Assembly (NCBI GenBank): GCA_009869945.1
Contig: WIXG01000291.1
Location: forward strand, 1-64,000
From: Mesaphorura yosii
Lineage: Eukaryota > Arthropoda > Collembola > Poduromorpha > Tullbergiidae
Direction of reading: 5' to 3'
Length of the DNA: 64,000 nucleotides
The position numbers were made by a program, and so were the translations under genes. Positions 26,970-38,762 of the stretch are shown piece by piece. Numbering within the stretch: position 1 is the first letter of the stretch; the number at the start of each line of letters is the position of its first letter. The notes beneath the pieces are model-generated. The model was not told where the DNA came from, searched no databases, and saw nothing but the letters and a program-made list of their open reading frames with translations.

Positions 26970-27902
26970 TCTGCAATTTTTCTGCGAAATTGTTTGCCAA
27001 TTGGGTCCGCCGCCGCCGATTTTATGAGCGAGCAGCCTTTCATTTTCGCCAGTGATCAATCAATGTTGTTTTAAGTATGATCACGACAATGAGCGAGCTG
27101 AACAAAAACAGCAAACGGCGAATGAGCTCAATACTCGAGAATCCTCGAATCAGTCCACCATCCCAGTCCGAGATAACTCGGGTTATATTTAAAGTGTGGG
27201 TGGAGAGTTTTGTGACATTGAAAAGTGACACAGATGACAGCGTTGCTGAAGCTGAAGCAGACTCATTCTCAAATGTTTTTCGAATGTCATCATTCTGAAA
27301 CTGAAACATAAATAGACTCAAGCCTGGCTAACTGGAAGACTGGAACTGAATTTGGGTACTGACTGCTGATAAGGGCCAAGTCTATGATAACAGCTTAAAT
27401 GAGAAGTTGAGAGCTCCCACGCTGTTTTCCTTCAGCAGGAAAGCAAAATATGAACCAAAATATGAGCCTGGAGTAGATTAATCAAGTGGTTACTCAAAAT
27501 CAAAATGGAAACTACAAAGCCGAAGCAAACGGCAAACGCAAAGCTCGTCATTTCTTTCATCAGCCGAACGAAGAACGATTCAGCATTCAATGCAGATGGG
27601 CCCATGTGAGATGATATTGAAAAGGCAAAACTACTAAAGCCCGGAACATTTGGGCTGGGAGTCCGAATCTGAACTCGGAATTCGGCTCTGGCTCTGACTG
27701 GTCTGGGCTCTCGTATTCTTCTGTTCTTTTCCGACTCCAACCTTCTTTCCGTTACTTTAACTAGTTTCTAGTGTCTTTCTACTATTTTGCATTCTGCATT
27801 CTGTTCCGAACTGGTCAGCTGTTCGGTTGACTGTTCGTGCCTGGCGCACTGACGGCACGGCGCGTTTTTCTGCTCAATTTAATCTGGAGAATTTCGTCAA
27901 TC
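26970..27902. other. Divergent intergenic region
   Basis: The region lies between hydrolase 2 (minus) and transporter D (plus). Short open frames here have no family resemblance and no splice support. It should hold both promoters. Nothing else was found. Confidence 0.35.
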
Positions 27903-30457
27903 ATGGAGTCTGTACCTGCCACTGCTAATTCTGTACCTGAACGTGAAACTGACCCAGGCGCAGTTGGCGTAACGGAGCCACTCCACTCCAACTCCGCGGC
28001 CGACCCGGACTCGGCAGTTCCTGTCACTGCTGTCTCGACCACTGCAGTACTACCTCGACGAATCTCCGTCATCAGCCTCGTTCCACTGCCATCAAACACT
28101 GCAATTACTGGACAACGACTAGATCAAGTTACACTTTTGTTCAATGTTTCACCAACAACGAGTACGACTGAGGCCGACGGCGAGGGCATCGGACACGGCG
28201 GATCAAAGCTTCATGGACGTGGACGTCGATTACCGCAGTGCGTAGCAGTTTTCGTAGGTAATTTCAAACATTCGGTATAATTCGCATAATTTTGTACCTG
28301 TTATTAAATAATTCAAGTAAATTAAATTGGGTATGTTTCGTGTCTTTCAACTTTTCAGCTACGATCGGCTCCTTCGGCCTTGGAACTGTGCTCGGCTGGA
28401 CGGCGCCCGCCGTCGCCGACCTCCGACGATCGAGCGGCAGTGGATCGATGGAACGCCCGCTCGGGACGAGCGAATCTTCGTGGATTGCGAGTTTGGCATT
28501 GGTAAGTTGTAACTTGCTGATTGACGGGTACGTGAGCGGTGAGCGATCAATGACTGGATCGCTCTTTGGACTTTGGCACTTTGGAGCGGATCGATTGCGT
28601 AAAAAACAATGCAATAATACAAAGTACAAACAAATCTTGAGATGAGATTTATTGCCATCTCATGATTCGGATTCGCAAGTCAAAAATGGTGAATTAATTG
28701 CACCATGACAGCAGCAGTTTGTATTGTTATTTTGTCCAACTCCATCGTACTGCTCGACTCGGCTGCTCGATCACGAGAATTGTCGGCAATCAGCCTGGCC
28801 TTGAAATGCCATTCTCGATTGTCAATCGTCAAGTGTCTGCACTTGTCTATCGCCTGCTTAAATCATCTTCAAGACTTCTGCTCATTTCTGAGAATCAGAC
28901 TCGTGATCAGTTGCATTGAAAAGAAAACATTGTCAATGTCAATGTCGATGACGATTCAAGACACAAGAGACAAGAGCCTTTGGCTTGGCAGGAATCCAAC
29001 GATCTTCTGTATCTTGTTTGTTTTGCATTGCAGCTCGGCGCTCTGTTCTCCGGCCTTATCTCGGGACAGGTTATAAATAGATTCGGGCGCCGTCGGTCGA
29101 TGCTGCTCGTAGCCGCCCCGCTTTTCCTCGCTGGATGGGCACTCATCACCTTCGCCCATAACTACCCGATGATTTTCGCCGGTCGCTTCGTGACGGGCTA
29201 CGCTGGTGGGACGTTCCCGCTCGCCGTGCCGATTTATGTCAGCGAAGTGACGGAGGACGCCCTGCGTGGCGTGCTCGGCTCGCTGATGGTCCTCATGCTC
29301 GTCATCGGAATGCTCTTCTCGTTCGTCATCGGGTCGTTTGTCGGGTGGAGTCAACTCAGCGCCATCTGCGGGGCGGTGCCAATCGTGCTGGCTGTCGGCC
29401 TCCTTTTTGTACCTGAATCACCGCGTTATTTACTGCTGAAGGAGGACGAGCCGGGAGCTCGCAAGGCGCTGATCTGGCTGAGGGGAGAGTGCCCAACGAT
29501 GGAGACGGAATTCGAATTGGTAAGAGCGCGAGGTGCGAATTTGTAATTCAAATAGCTTTGCTAATGGCTTGTAATTTCATTTTGGCGCTTTTTTATGCAA
29601 TATAGATGAAAGCTTCTGTCGACGCAGAACGAAATCAAAATCGAAATCAAAACCCGAAGAAATCAGAATTTCTAGAACATCAAAAACGGAACCGAATTCG
29701 GTCTGGCGCCACGGCCCTTTTGTTCACTGCTCCTGTGCTGAAACCCACCGTCATTTGCATCCTGCTCATGTTTTTTCAGCAATTTGGTGGCATCAACGGC
29801 ATCATTTCTTATACGGTCGAAATATTCCAGCTAATTGGGCCCAACCTCGACGCGAACGTGGCTGCGATCATTCTCGCCGTGCTGCAGGTCGTCGTAGTTG
29901 TCGCGTCGATGGTGCTCGTGGACCGGGTCGGCCGCAAAGTGCTACTGATTGGGTCGGAGATCGTCATGTGCGTGAGCTTGCTGGCGCTCGGCGCCTTTTT
30001 CTACGTCAAGCACGTCGTCGATGTGAATGTAAACACGGCGGGCCCGCCAATCGCTCCGATTCTCGCTCCATGGCTCCCGTTCGTATCACTTGTCGCATAC
30101 ATCGTCGCTTATTCGGTGGGCATGGGTCCCGTGCCATGGCTCCTGACGATGGAGCTCTTGCACCCGGCCGAGAAGGGCACGACGACCTCCTGCGTCACAA
30201 TGAGCTACTGGCTCCTGGCTTTCGTGTCGACAAAAACCTTCGAGGACATGGCCACTGTACCCTGGATCGGCTGGCACGGCTGCTACTGGGCGTTCGCCGC
30301 CATTTCCCTGCTTGGCATCGGCTTCATTTGGGCCTTCATTCCGGAAACGAAGGGAAAGAGCACCACAGAGATTCAAAAGTACTTTTCCTCACGGCAGGAA
30401 AACGATTACGAAAATGAAGAAGAAGACTGTGATAAAGTCAACGATAAAGAGATTTAA
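27903..30457 (+). CDS. Tret1-like sugar transporter, copy D
   Basis: Exons are 27903-28257, 28359-28501, 29034-29519 and 29606-30457, giving 611 aa. This is the longest copy because exon 1 encodes about 118 cytosolic residues rich in Ser/Thr/Pro/Val before TM1. MFS sugar-porter motifs are INRFGRRRS, GRFVTGYAGG, PESPRYLLLKE, QQFGGINGIISY (TM7), VDRVGRKVLL, GMGPVPW and PETKGKSTTEI. The loop between TM6 and TM7 has an inserted Asn/Gln/Lys-rich run (NQNRNQNPKKSEF). Its phase-0 introns at 28501 and 29519 sit at the same protein positions as two introns of copy A, so A and D kept the older gene structure. A long N-terminal domain is also known in one Tret1 isoform, so this may control trafficking. 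Confidence 0.9.
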
Positions 30458-32059
30458 GAGTAATAGAATAGAATAGAAAAGATAAGCAATGTGGTAAGTA
30501 ATAAGAAATGACAAAGCAATAAAATAACGCAGCTCAAGTCAACTGACAGCAACTCAACAGCAAGTGAATAGAATCTCGTGACACGTGAATTGCGAATTAC
30601 GAGTTACGATTGCCAATTTCATTGTTGCGTAATCGCTGGCATTGTTGCCTGAATTCACTGTCATTGCCTCTGCGCCTGAATCATCCCATTTAATTATGGT
30701 GGCTGGAGTGGACGACTTCAGTCTTCAAGGCATGGAGCATGGAAAATTACAGATTGCAAAGACAAAATTGCAATGAAGTCGAATGGCGAATACCGAACCC
30801 ATTCATCAAATTCGAATTCAACATCTGCAAAGATTTCTGCCCTGCAAACTGCGCAGAATGGCTCGACAGTGGCACGTCGCATTTGTCATATCAGTCATTT
30901 CACGGCCTGTGTCTTTTGTATATTTTTACTGACGCCATATCAGCGTAAGTTCGCAATTGTTGAATGGCTATTCTCCAATTTACAATTCACTCATGTAGCC
31001 GATGGTAATGGTAAATATAAACAAATCAACATGCGCATATCAGTTATCGCTATCAGTCAACCACGAGAACAGACTCGACTCGGAAACAAAGAGCAGAATT
31101 TTCAGAACCTCAATTCATGAATTCACTGTTCGCAGGTCACAAATTGCGACTCTTAACTCCAATTAGCAGTTGTTCATCGTAAATTAATCAAATTAGTACT
31201 GCAAATGAGCAAATCACGTACATGATGACAAGATCAGCAATATTCCAAGCCGATTATCATTTAACTGACCTTCTGGAAGGTGAATAAGAACAACAACAAA
31301 AGAAAAGGTGCATTCATGTGGCCGTTCCAGCGTTCAGTGTCATTACCAGTTCCAGTCAAGCCAAGCCGACGTAACAAGCAAAAAATCAAATCGACAACGA
31401 CAATCGACCGATTAGTTCCCCAACGAGAACAGACAACAGAATCACAAGACTCCCGATTCTCACGTATTTTATGACGTGCAAAAAATTCCTGTCGACTGCA
31501 ATGCAACATTGCTTGCGTGTGTAATTAATTCATCTTCATCTGGACGTCTGCACATTAATGAAATCGCTGAGCTAAATAGCTTAACAGGTACGTGATTATT
31601 AATAATACCACTACGAGAATTGTGGGCTTTGGTTTGTGGGGACAACAGCCATTACGTAATGTGTTTCAGCCCTTCGTGTTATTAATTGCGTATTACCAAG
31701 GCACTTTGCTTTGTCCAGCAATGCTGGCTGGCTCTGGTTTGGCTCCGCTTGGGTAGTTTACTCGCTATCGTATTTGGTGTGTTGTTTGTTACAGTCTCTG
31801 CGGATGCTGAATCATTGAATCGGACATCCGTTAATGCACTCACGCTCATACTGGAGATGAGAATGGCCATGATCGTGATTTCGACAGTTTAAGCCTTCAG
31901 TCAGGCGTTAATCCTCGCCCCGACTAAAACAAGTGCGGCGACACAAGTGAAAGGTGGACATTGACCAGACTGGAGACATGACCCAACAATTTCTTAATTC
32001 TTCCCATATAAAGTGTAATTGAACTTAATCAGTGAAGAAACGAAAGAATTCAGCTCACA
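30458..32059. other. Intergenic DNA
   Basis: This is 1.6 kb of AT-rich sequence between transporters D and E. An AATAAA at about 30518-30524 fits transporter D. Short open frames within it show no recognisable protein and no splice context. No RNA gene or repeat could be supported. Confidence 0.35.
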
Positions 32060-33869
32060 ATGAAGATGGTCGTCTCGAAATTGCATTCGATTTGGCTCCG
32101 ACTCAAATTCTCGCCGAAGGTCCGCCAACTACTCGCTGGAGGAGGGCGTAAGTTGCTGGCAGGCTGGCGCTGTGCTAAATTCTGCAGTCTACGTCCACGG
32201 TTCACGCATATTTAAGTATTTTGTGAATTCCACAGTTTCCCATGGCGCAATCGCGATCGGCACCGTCATTGGCTGGTTCCCGCATGCCCTGGAGACCCTC
32301 CTAGCCGACCCCGCCTTTCAGCCCTTCCCCCAGAAGAAAATCCCCTGGATGATGCTGCTGGTCGTCCTCGGGGCTCTCTTCGGCCTGATTCCCGCCGCCT
32401 ACTCCAGCGCCCGCTTCGGTCGCATTTGGACTATGCGCTTCTTTTGCCTCGCGCTGCTCGGTGGCTGGATCCTCGTCGCGGCAGCAAACAGCGTGGACAT
32501 GATTCTAGCTGGACGGTTCCTGCTCGGTGAGTCAGAACATCCAAGCAACGATGGGGGAAGACGCGTATTTTAAAATTCGTGTAATTTTTCGTAATTCACA
32601 GGTGTCAGCTGCGGTGGTTTCTTGATAGTCACCCCACTGTACATGTTCGAAGTGGCTGAGACCCCACTCAGAGGATTGCTCGGTTTCATGTACACACAGC
32701 AGATTTACTTGGGCGTGGTCATGGCGTAAGTATCCAGTCCAGTCTCAATCGGACACCAGAATTTTGATGGTTGATCCGTTGATCGTTTCATGAAACGACT
32801 GTTTGACCTTCGCCTTGCTTTGTCTTGCAGGTTGTTCACCGCTCGCCACGATCCATGGTCCACTCTTACCCTTCACATGTGCCCGATCGCCGTCATCACT
32901 TTCATCTTCACACTCTTCGTCCCAGACAGCCCAGCATGGCACCTGCGGCAAGGAGATCTGGAAAAGGCACGAGAATCCTTGCGATGGCTGCGGGCGGTGG
33001 CTCCGACCGAAAACGACGATGCCGTGCAGCAGGAATTTGCTCAGCTGCAGGATCTGATTGGGCCCCAGCCTTCGAACGGCGCTTCAGGCATCGGCATAGG
33101 TGTGAGTGTCAGGAATCGATTGACGTTCACCGGCATGCTGTCAAGGCCGCCGTATAAAAGCATGATCTGGACAACCGTCGCTCTGCTCTGCATTCAGCCC
33201 CTACTGACCATCAGCCCTGTGCACTTTTACACGTTCTGGATCAACGTCATCGGCGGCGACGGCTCGAACATGAAACCAACCACGGTCGGTTTCGCCCTGA
33301 CCAACGTCTTGCTGCTGGGCATGGCCATCATGGGCCACTTCTCCGGGAGGCTCTCGCGCAAGAAACTGCTGATCGCCTCCTGCTCGCTGTCGGTCGTCGT
33401 CTTTGGCGTGCTGGGCGCGCTGTACTACGCTGACCCGTCATCCGAGCGGACGTACTGGCCACAGTTTGCTGGTTTCTGCGTCCTCTTCCTCGTGTATGGA
33501 ATCGGATTCGCGGCGCTGCCGCATCTGTTTCTGGTCGAGTTCACGCATCCACGCTACGTCGAAGCCGTCCTCTGCATCGCGACCGGGTTTCAGTGGGCGA
33601 CCGTGCTGGGACTCACTTTCGTGCTCAGGAGCCTTGTCCAGAATCCGTCTTTCGGGGCCGGACCGACCTTTTGGGTGAGCGCGGGGCTTTGTGGCTTGGC
33701 GGCGCTGCTGGTGTACTACAACTTACCGGAGACGAACGGAAAGAGCCTGCGTGAGATTCAGGGAGCGGTGGGGCCGGGATCAGGCTCGGACTCGGTCTCT
33801 CGTCCAGGAAGTCAGCAGAATATGGTCAATGTTAGCAGCACGATGCAGGAGCTGGGCAGCGTCGCGTAG
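32060..33869 (+). CDS. Divergent MFS sugar-transporter-like protein, copy E
   Basis: Exons are 32060-32147, 32236-32526, 32602-32725 and 32831-33869, giving 513 aa. The MFS fold is clear (about 12 helices, SARFGRIWT in loop 2-3, PETNGKSLREIQ at the end), but the substrate-site signatures are degraded. PESPR is PDSPAWH. The TM7 QQ-[SG]-G motif is gone (LLTISPVHFYTFWI). The TM10 P-x-P-W is IGFAALPHLF. Loop 8-9 is GRLSRKKLL. The first helix lacks the usual polar run (HGAIAIGTVIGWFPH). The frame is intact over four exons, so it is not simply a pseudogene. It may transport something else or act as a sensor-like transporter. The phase-2 intron after YLGVVMA matches one in copies A, G and H. Confidence 0.8.
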
Positions 33870-34456
33870 TCGTAGACGTAGCGTAGCCTTATCAGTGAAT
33901 CTCCATTGTCCTTAAGTACTACATTAAATACCAAAATGCCATTAATTATTGGAACATCTAAATTGGTCAGTGAAGAAAAAATAAATTACGATGCAAGATT
34001 CGTTAAGAACATCGAACTTTATCTAGTTGGATTCTTTACTTGACTCGATAAAAATTAAAAATCTCACGGCGTTTGCCTGCCTGGAAGAAAGGCAGAAAAT
34101 TTTAAATTTTCAAGCGACTCGTCTGCGCCTGTGGCTTCTTAATTTCTTTCTTCTTTCTTTTGTCTTCCAATTTCGTAGTCGTCATCTCGTAGCGTAGCAT
34201 TTTAGTCTGCTTAATTTTAGTCTTACTTTTAGCTGAAGGTAATTAACGAATTTTAGGAATTTTAGACTCCGTTTCACTCTCAATTTACTCAAGATAAGTC
34301 TCCATGCTCGATTTGCCTTGCCTGCTGATTAGTTTACTGACTGCGAATTTTAGTTTCTAGTATTTAAGTCTTCAAAGTGTGACTTTGACGTTTCGCCAAT
34401 CTTCAATTTGAAGAAGGAAAAGGAATTCTGGTGCCCTTATCCTGAGTAGGACGACA
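33870..34456. other. Intergenic DNA
   Basis: Spacer between transporter E and the NHR-RING gene. It is AT-rich, with AATAAA near 33980, and has no supported gene or repeat. Confidence 0.35.
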
Positions 34457-36000
34457 ATGGACAATATCATCCCGTTTCTGCTCAAGTTGGTCACTCTTGG
34501 TCGAAAGCAGCGTAAGTGGTTCAGCAGGGGCTGATTTGGCTTGACGAAATCTTATTTCTTGAGGCTGTCCGTTCTGTTCCAGTTTTGCATTACTCTGTTT
34601 GCAATTATTACAGGACCAGCGCACCCAACAATTCGCTTTCATTCCAAGTGTGGATCCCTGATTGAGTTCATCGAGGGCAACGCGATCGCCGTCAGAAGAG
34701 CAGGATTTGAGGATGGAATTGTCTTTTCACAGAAACCCATCTCCGTCAACCAACCTGTGAGCTAATCAGCCAAATACCAAAGCTAATAAGTGCTCTGAAT
34801 ACTGTAACTAATGTGCTCATTTTATTGCTCTGCTCTACTCTAATTAGTATTTCCTAACCGAATTAATTGTCACGTCCTTCTCTTTTTCACAGATCTCAAT
34901 CGAAGTACTGGAATTATCACAACATAAGGGACCATTGTATATCGGCTTCACATCGATGAACCCGGATAGAATCTCAAAAGCAAACTTGTGTACTGACAAA
35001 GTCAGGGGTAAGTCCGTGTCCCTGTGCCCCTAAAGCCAGAACTCGAAAATTCTGGGAGTCTGAAATTGGGATTTTTGCTAAAGTGATTAATATTATATTT
35101 TCAGATTGGTCGAGCCGAAACAATGTTATGTGGACACGAGGCCTGTATCTGCATGAGCTGAAGCAAAAGTCGGTGATCTCCTTTTATATCGATGCAACTG
35201 GGGTGGTCAAGTACACCGTTGATGGATCCGAGCAAGAGGTTCTGCTCCAGGTCGACAGCCCAAGCAGGCCGCTCTGGGCTGTTATCGATATTTATGGAAG
35301 CGTGTCCGCTATAAAATTAGTTGGTAAGCTATTTCTATTTATACTTCCCTAATTTCAATAGCTAACTCATTTTCTCTAGACAAACATATTTTCTTTTCCA
35401 TTGCCAGATGTCCCTGTCGAGGTATTTCCTCCTGATCGAGCCAACGCCAACAACAATGTCTACAATTACTACCACGAGCAGCATGAAGAAGGAGTTCGTC
35501 TTCGTCGTTCAGAGCGCCTTCTACAAAGAGAGCGTGATGCTGGTGATCAGGAAGTTCCAGTCATCACCCTCCCACTTTTGAGTCCTTTCATCGAAGCGAA
35601 TCCTGGACCTGAGCCTGTGGCTGGGTCGAGTCAGATGAACAATTTTGGGTTATTGTCTCCAGTGACTCCAACGAACATGGTAAGCAAAAGCAAATAAAAT
35701 TAAGAAGATTGAGAAAATTCAGAAAGTGAGCTTGCTTGCCATTTCAATTGCTTTATCTTTTGGTTTTTGGTTTTGCAGAATACATCTTTCACATTTCACA
35801 CTCCATCGAGCCCAGGAGTGTTTGGGCGGCGAGAGTGTATTATTTGCATGAACGACGAAGCTGACACTGCCTTCATCAAATGTGGCCATCTCTGCATGTG
35901 CAACTATTGTGCGGAAGAATTCACACGAAGACCGGATGGAAAAACCTGCCCGTACTGCAGAGCTCCAATCACCAGCCTTCTTCGAACCTACGCTTCATAA
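34457..36000 (+). CDS. Neuralized-like NHR-RING E3 ubiquitin ligase
   Basis: Exons are 34457-34511, 34614-34756, 34893-35007, 35105-35323, 35408-35679 and 35779-36000, giving 341 aa. Residues about 20-175 form one Neuralized homology repeat: IRFHSKCGSLIEF, AVRRAGFEDGIVFSQKPISVNQP, LYIGFTSMNPD and the VISFYIDATGVVKYTVDG strand pair. After a disordered linker the C-terminus is a C3HC4 RING (CIIC ... CGHLCMC.YC ... CPYC, about residues 288-325). Family members bind membrane cargo through the NHR and ubiquitinate it. Fly Neuralized does this to Notch ligands. With a single NHR plus RING this resembles the NEURL3/LINCR layout rather than the two-repeat Neuralized. It is probably cytosolic or endosomal. 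Its codon use is more A/T-rich than the transporters beside it. Confidence 0.87.
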
Positions 36001-36568
36001 ACCTGCTGCACTGCTGCTTGCTACGGCTACGTCTACAATGCTCCTCCAGGCTCCAAAACTTCTCTTTCTTTTCATTCTTATGTTCGTGTTCACCGAAATT
36101 CGTACATCGTTCTTCATAACGTAAGAAAATCAGCTGCAGCTGCCTCCTGAAACTTTACATTTTAGGTTTAAAATCCCTTTCTTCCAATTCTGAATTCTAT
36201 AAAGGTTTTTTTATTCTACAACAAAATTGAATTTCCCAAAGCAAATCTTAATATGAGGCATCGCATTTGTGGAAAATACAAATAAAATCGGGTTTGCAAA
36301 CTGCGTGTTATCATTTGTGTCTTCTGCTGCCGTTGCTCGCGCTAAGCTGTGCTCACCAGGTAGTCAGTCAGTTAGGCTCCCTCGCTCTGGCTCTGAGCAA
36401 ACAGCAAATTCCGTGGTGTCTTTGTCTTTACTTCTTTCTTCATACGACAGCAAAGATCAGTCTTCATTCTTCTCTTCACTGCATTGTAAGTGCAAGTGCG
36501 GAAGTGCCGGTACGAATTGTGCAACTGTTATCAAGTAATTCCTAAATTGTGTGAAAAGGCTTTGGCAA
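36001..36568. other. 3' flank of the NHR-RING gene
   Basis: AT-rich sequence with an AATAAA near 36281. A few short frames carry hydrophobic runs but none is supported. Confidence 0.35.
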
Positions 36569-36990
36569 TGGCGCCCGGTGCTCAGCAGTTGATTCTGACC
36601 GTCTGTGCTTTGCTGCTGTTGCTGCCGTTCTTCACTTGGCTGGGCTAATTTTCAGTGTCAGCAGCAGCGGGCCACGGCAACTGTGACTTCCGGTTCTACC
36701 AAGACTAAGGCCAGAGCCACTCCAGCAGCGCAAGCGCCAATCATCTGGCTTTCGACACCGACAACCAACTCAAAACTGACCTGCGCTGCGACCCGTCAAA
36801 ACCGAAGCTGCCGATTCTTCCAGGTAATTAATTGTAATCAAGGCACAGCAGTTAGGCAGAGACGTTCAGAGTTGTTCGTGCGTTACAGGATGCATGCACA
36901 ATTGCCTTAAGCACACCGTGGAGGAATGGCGCGATGCGTAACACGACTGGGTCTGCCCGAATGAGTCTCCCTGATTGAGTCTTCCGGCGA
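36569..36990 (+). pseudogene. Possible decayed secreted-protein gene
   Basis: ATG at 36569 opens a good signal peptide (MAPGAQQLILTVCALLLLLPFFTWLG) that ends at a TAA just before a TTTTCAG acceptor-like site. The following stretch reads GHGNCDFRFYQD, a stop, then a run ending DPSKPKLPILP before a GTAATT donor. A further short piece (CMHNCLKHTVEEWRDA) follows a CAG near 36888 and hits a stop. This looks like exon remnants of a secreted cysteine-containing protein with nonsense lesions, but no family is recognised and chance cannot be excluded. Confidence 0.25.
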
Positions 36991-37302
36991 CTGGGTCTCC
37001 TCAGCTGTCAATAGAGTCAGTCAACCGTCGCCAATTCACACTGGCGTCGACCGTGCAGGCCAAGTAACAGGCAGGTCCCCGTTTCGGATCTGAGGTGGGA
37101 AAGCGGATATGGAGGTGCACTGATAGACGGCTGCCTTGATCGTGTTCGTACAGCCGAATACTGATGGTGGGTAATTGGGGCATTTAAGTGTGAAAAGTGC
37201 ATATTTTCCATACTAAAATCCTTCCTATGTGAAACTGTCCGAGGTTCGAACTAGGGGGGACTTGCCCGTTGGCGGACATGCACTGCCGACGACGCCGAAG
37301 TC

Positions 37303-37333
37303 CAAAGGCAATTACTGGGTGTAATTGCCTTTG
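37303..37333. repeat. Perfect 13-bp hairpin
   Basis: CAAAGGCAATTAC at 37303-37315 and GTAATTGCCTTTG at 37321-37333 are exact reverse complements around a five-base loop (TGGGT). It lies in non-coding DNA with a GC-rich left flank, upstream of the broken TMEM272-like copy. It may be the tip of a small element or a structured RNA. Nothing around it identifies which. Confidence 0.6.
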
Positions 37334-37384
37334 TTATCGGGAACTCTGATTCGCCAGATCGTGCGAGAGAACGAGCCGATGCAG

Positions 37385-37740
37385 AAGGTGGTGGTGTTAT
37401 CATAGAAGGTGCTGAACATATCAGAAAATCATCATGTTATACATCCATGAATTCTGTACTGAAAACTGTACAGTTGGTACTCTTTGTTTATACATGTGTG
37501 ATTGTTTATCGTATCTTCTTAACTGTTGAATACAGTCCAGCAGCTGGAAATATTGGTTCAGAAGGTCATTATTGTCACCCAGTAGCCTATTGCAAAAAAA
37601 TCTTGCTTGTTGTACTCCTTCATACTCAAACTGAAATTTGTAACCACTCATGCCATACTAATGCAGTTTGCACTCTCACGCTCCAATTTCGTATGGAAAT
37701 GTTTTTATCACTTTGTTTACAGAATTCGTTGAAGTAATCA
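37385..37740 (+). pseudogene. Partial, broken TMEM272-like copy
   Basis: The translation GAEHIRKSSCYTSMNSVLK, then VQLVLFVYTCVIVYRIFLTVEYS and EGHYC, aligns by eye with residues about 160-230 of the intact gene 0.5 kb downstream (GEDIKKSTCFTYIS, LALFIYACVIVYSVYNTVEYT, ENHYC). After EGHYC the similarity fades into unrelated sequence with cysteines and then a stop. The N-terminal two membrane helices are missing. It is a 5'-truncated tandem copy that has decayed, on the same strand as the intact gene. Confidence 0.65.
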
Positions 37741-37898
37741 TACCTTTCACTGATAGTGTTGATGTAATAACCTTCTCCCTACCTCTTCCCGTACTTCTGA
37801 GCAGGGATTATTTAGATAGTGAGTGAAATCATCAGTTAGTGTACTGCTTCCAACACGATCATTCTCGTCCTCTGGCAAGCAATCTACTGAACGAATCA

Positions 37899-38762
37899 AT
37901 GATGAGTCTGTACCCGAATTTGGAGAAGATAAAAGCTGAGCAGACGGTAATCAATCTGAAATGCTTATAAACCTTCAATTCAGAGACTGTTGAACTATTT
38001 TCATTATGATCCCGTCTTCAGGTTACGACCATTGCGAACATGGACCCGGAAAGGCAAGAGAACGTGGTACAAGGCAACAACAGTGACCGAGCTGAAGAGA
38101 ATGAACCAGATCAAAGTACGCCGCTTCGTGCACAAGGTTCGGCTGCTGCAGCGGCTCTCCCGGCAAGTTCAAAAACAACTCGTAACACGAAGCTTACCAA
38201 TCAAATTCGGCAAGGTGGGCTATCTGGTGCGACTGCATTGATGTGTGGTTGTTTCTGTTGCTCATTTCTACTGGCAATAGTACTCTTGGTACTACTCAAC
38301 ATCATATCAATTACATCGATTATAATTGGTGCCCTACATTTGAATGATTGTCCAGCACAACCAAACATACCAATAATGTTGATTGTGTTGGGTGTATTTG
38401 CATTTGTAATTGGTGTGATTGATTCAATTGATCGAACTCTGCAACGGAGGAATGGGAAGAATAAGAATGGAGAAGATATTAAGAAATCAACATGTTTCAC
38501 GTACATCAGTTCAGCCCTTAACATTGCTGAATTGGCTCTATTCATCTATGCATGTGTGATTGTATATAGCGTCTATAATACGGTGGAATATACACGTCCA
38601 GTATACCTTGCTGATGGTGACGAAAATCATTACTGCCAGAAATTGGTTTACTTGTACACATTTTGGTTATTAACTATAGCTTTAATTCCAATTTGTGTTT
38701 TCCTCGCTTTCTCACTCTGTATTTGCTGTTGTGCTGGTACAGCATTGTGCTGTTCAGGCTAG
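37899..38762 (+). CDS. TMEM272-like four-helix membrane protein
   Basis: There are two exons, 37899-37946 and 38022-38762, joined in frame to 262 aa. The start at 37899 gives MMSLYPNLEKIKAEQTVTTIANMDPERQ. If that exon is wrong, translation would start at the in-frame ATG 38040. Four hydrophobic helices are visible: FLLAIVLLVLLNIISITSIII, MLIVLGVFAFVIGVI, LALFIYACVIVYSVY and FWLLTIALIPICVFL, with Cys-rich ends (MCGCFCCS, CICCCAGTALCCSG) that may be palmitoylated. NDCPAQPNIPIMLIVLG and HYCQKLVYLYTFW are typical of invertebrate transmembrane protein 272-like sequences, whose function is unknown. Codon choice is distinctly A/T-ending, unlike the GC3-rich transporters nearby. Confidence 0.78.

Noticed and set aside
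37228..37245. GGTTCGAAC motif, tRNA T-loop-like
   Set aside because: No cloverleaf or acceptor stem could be formed on either strand.
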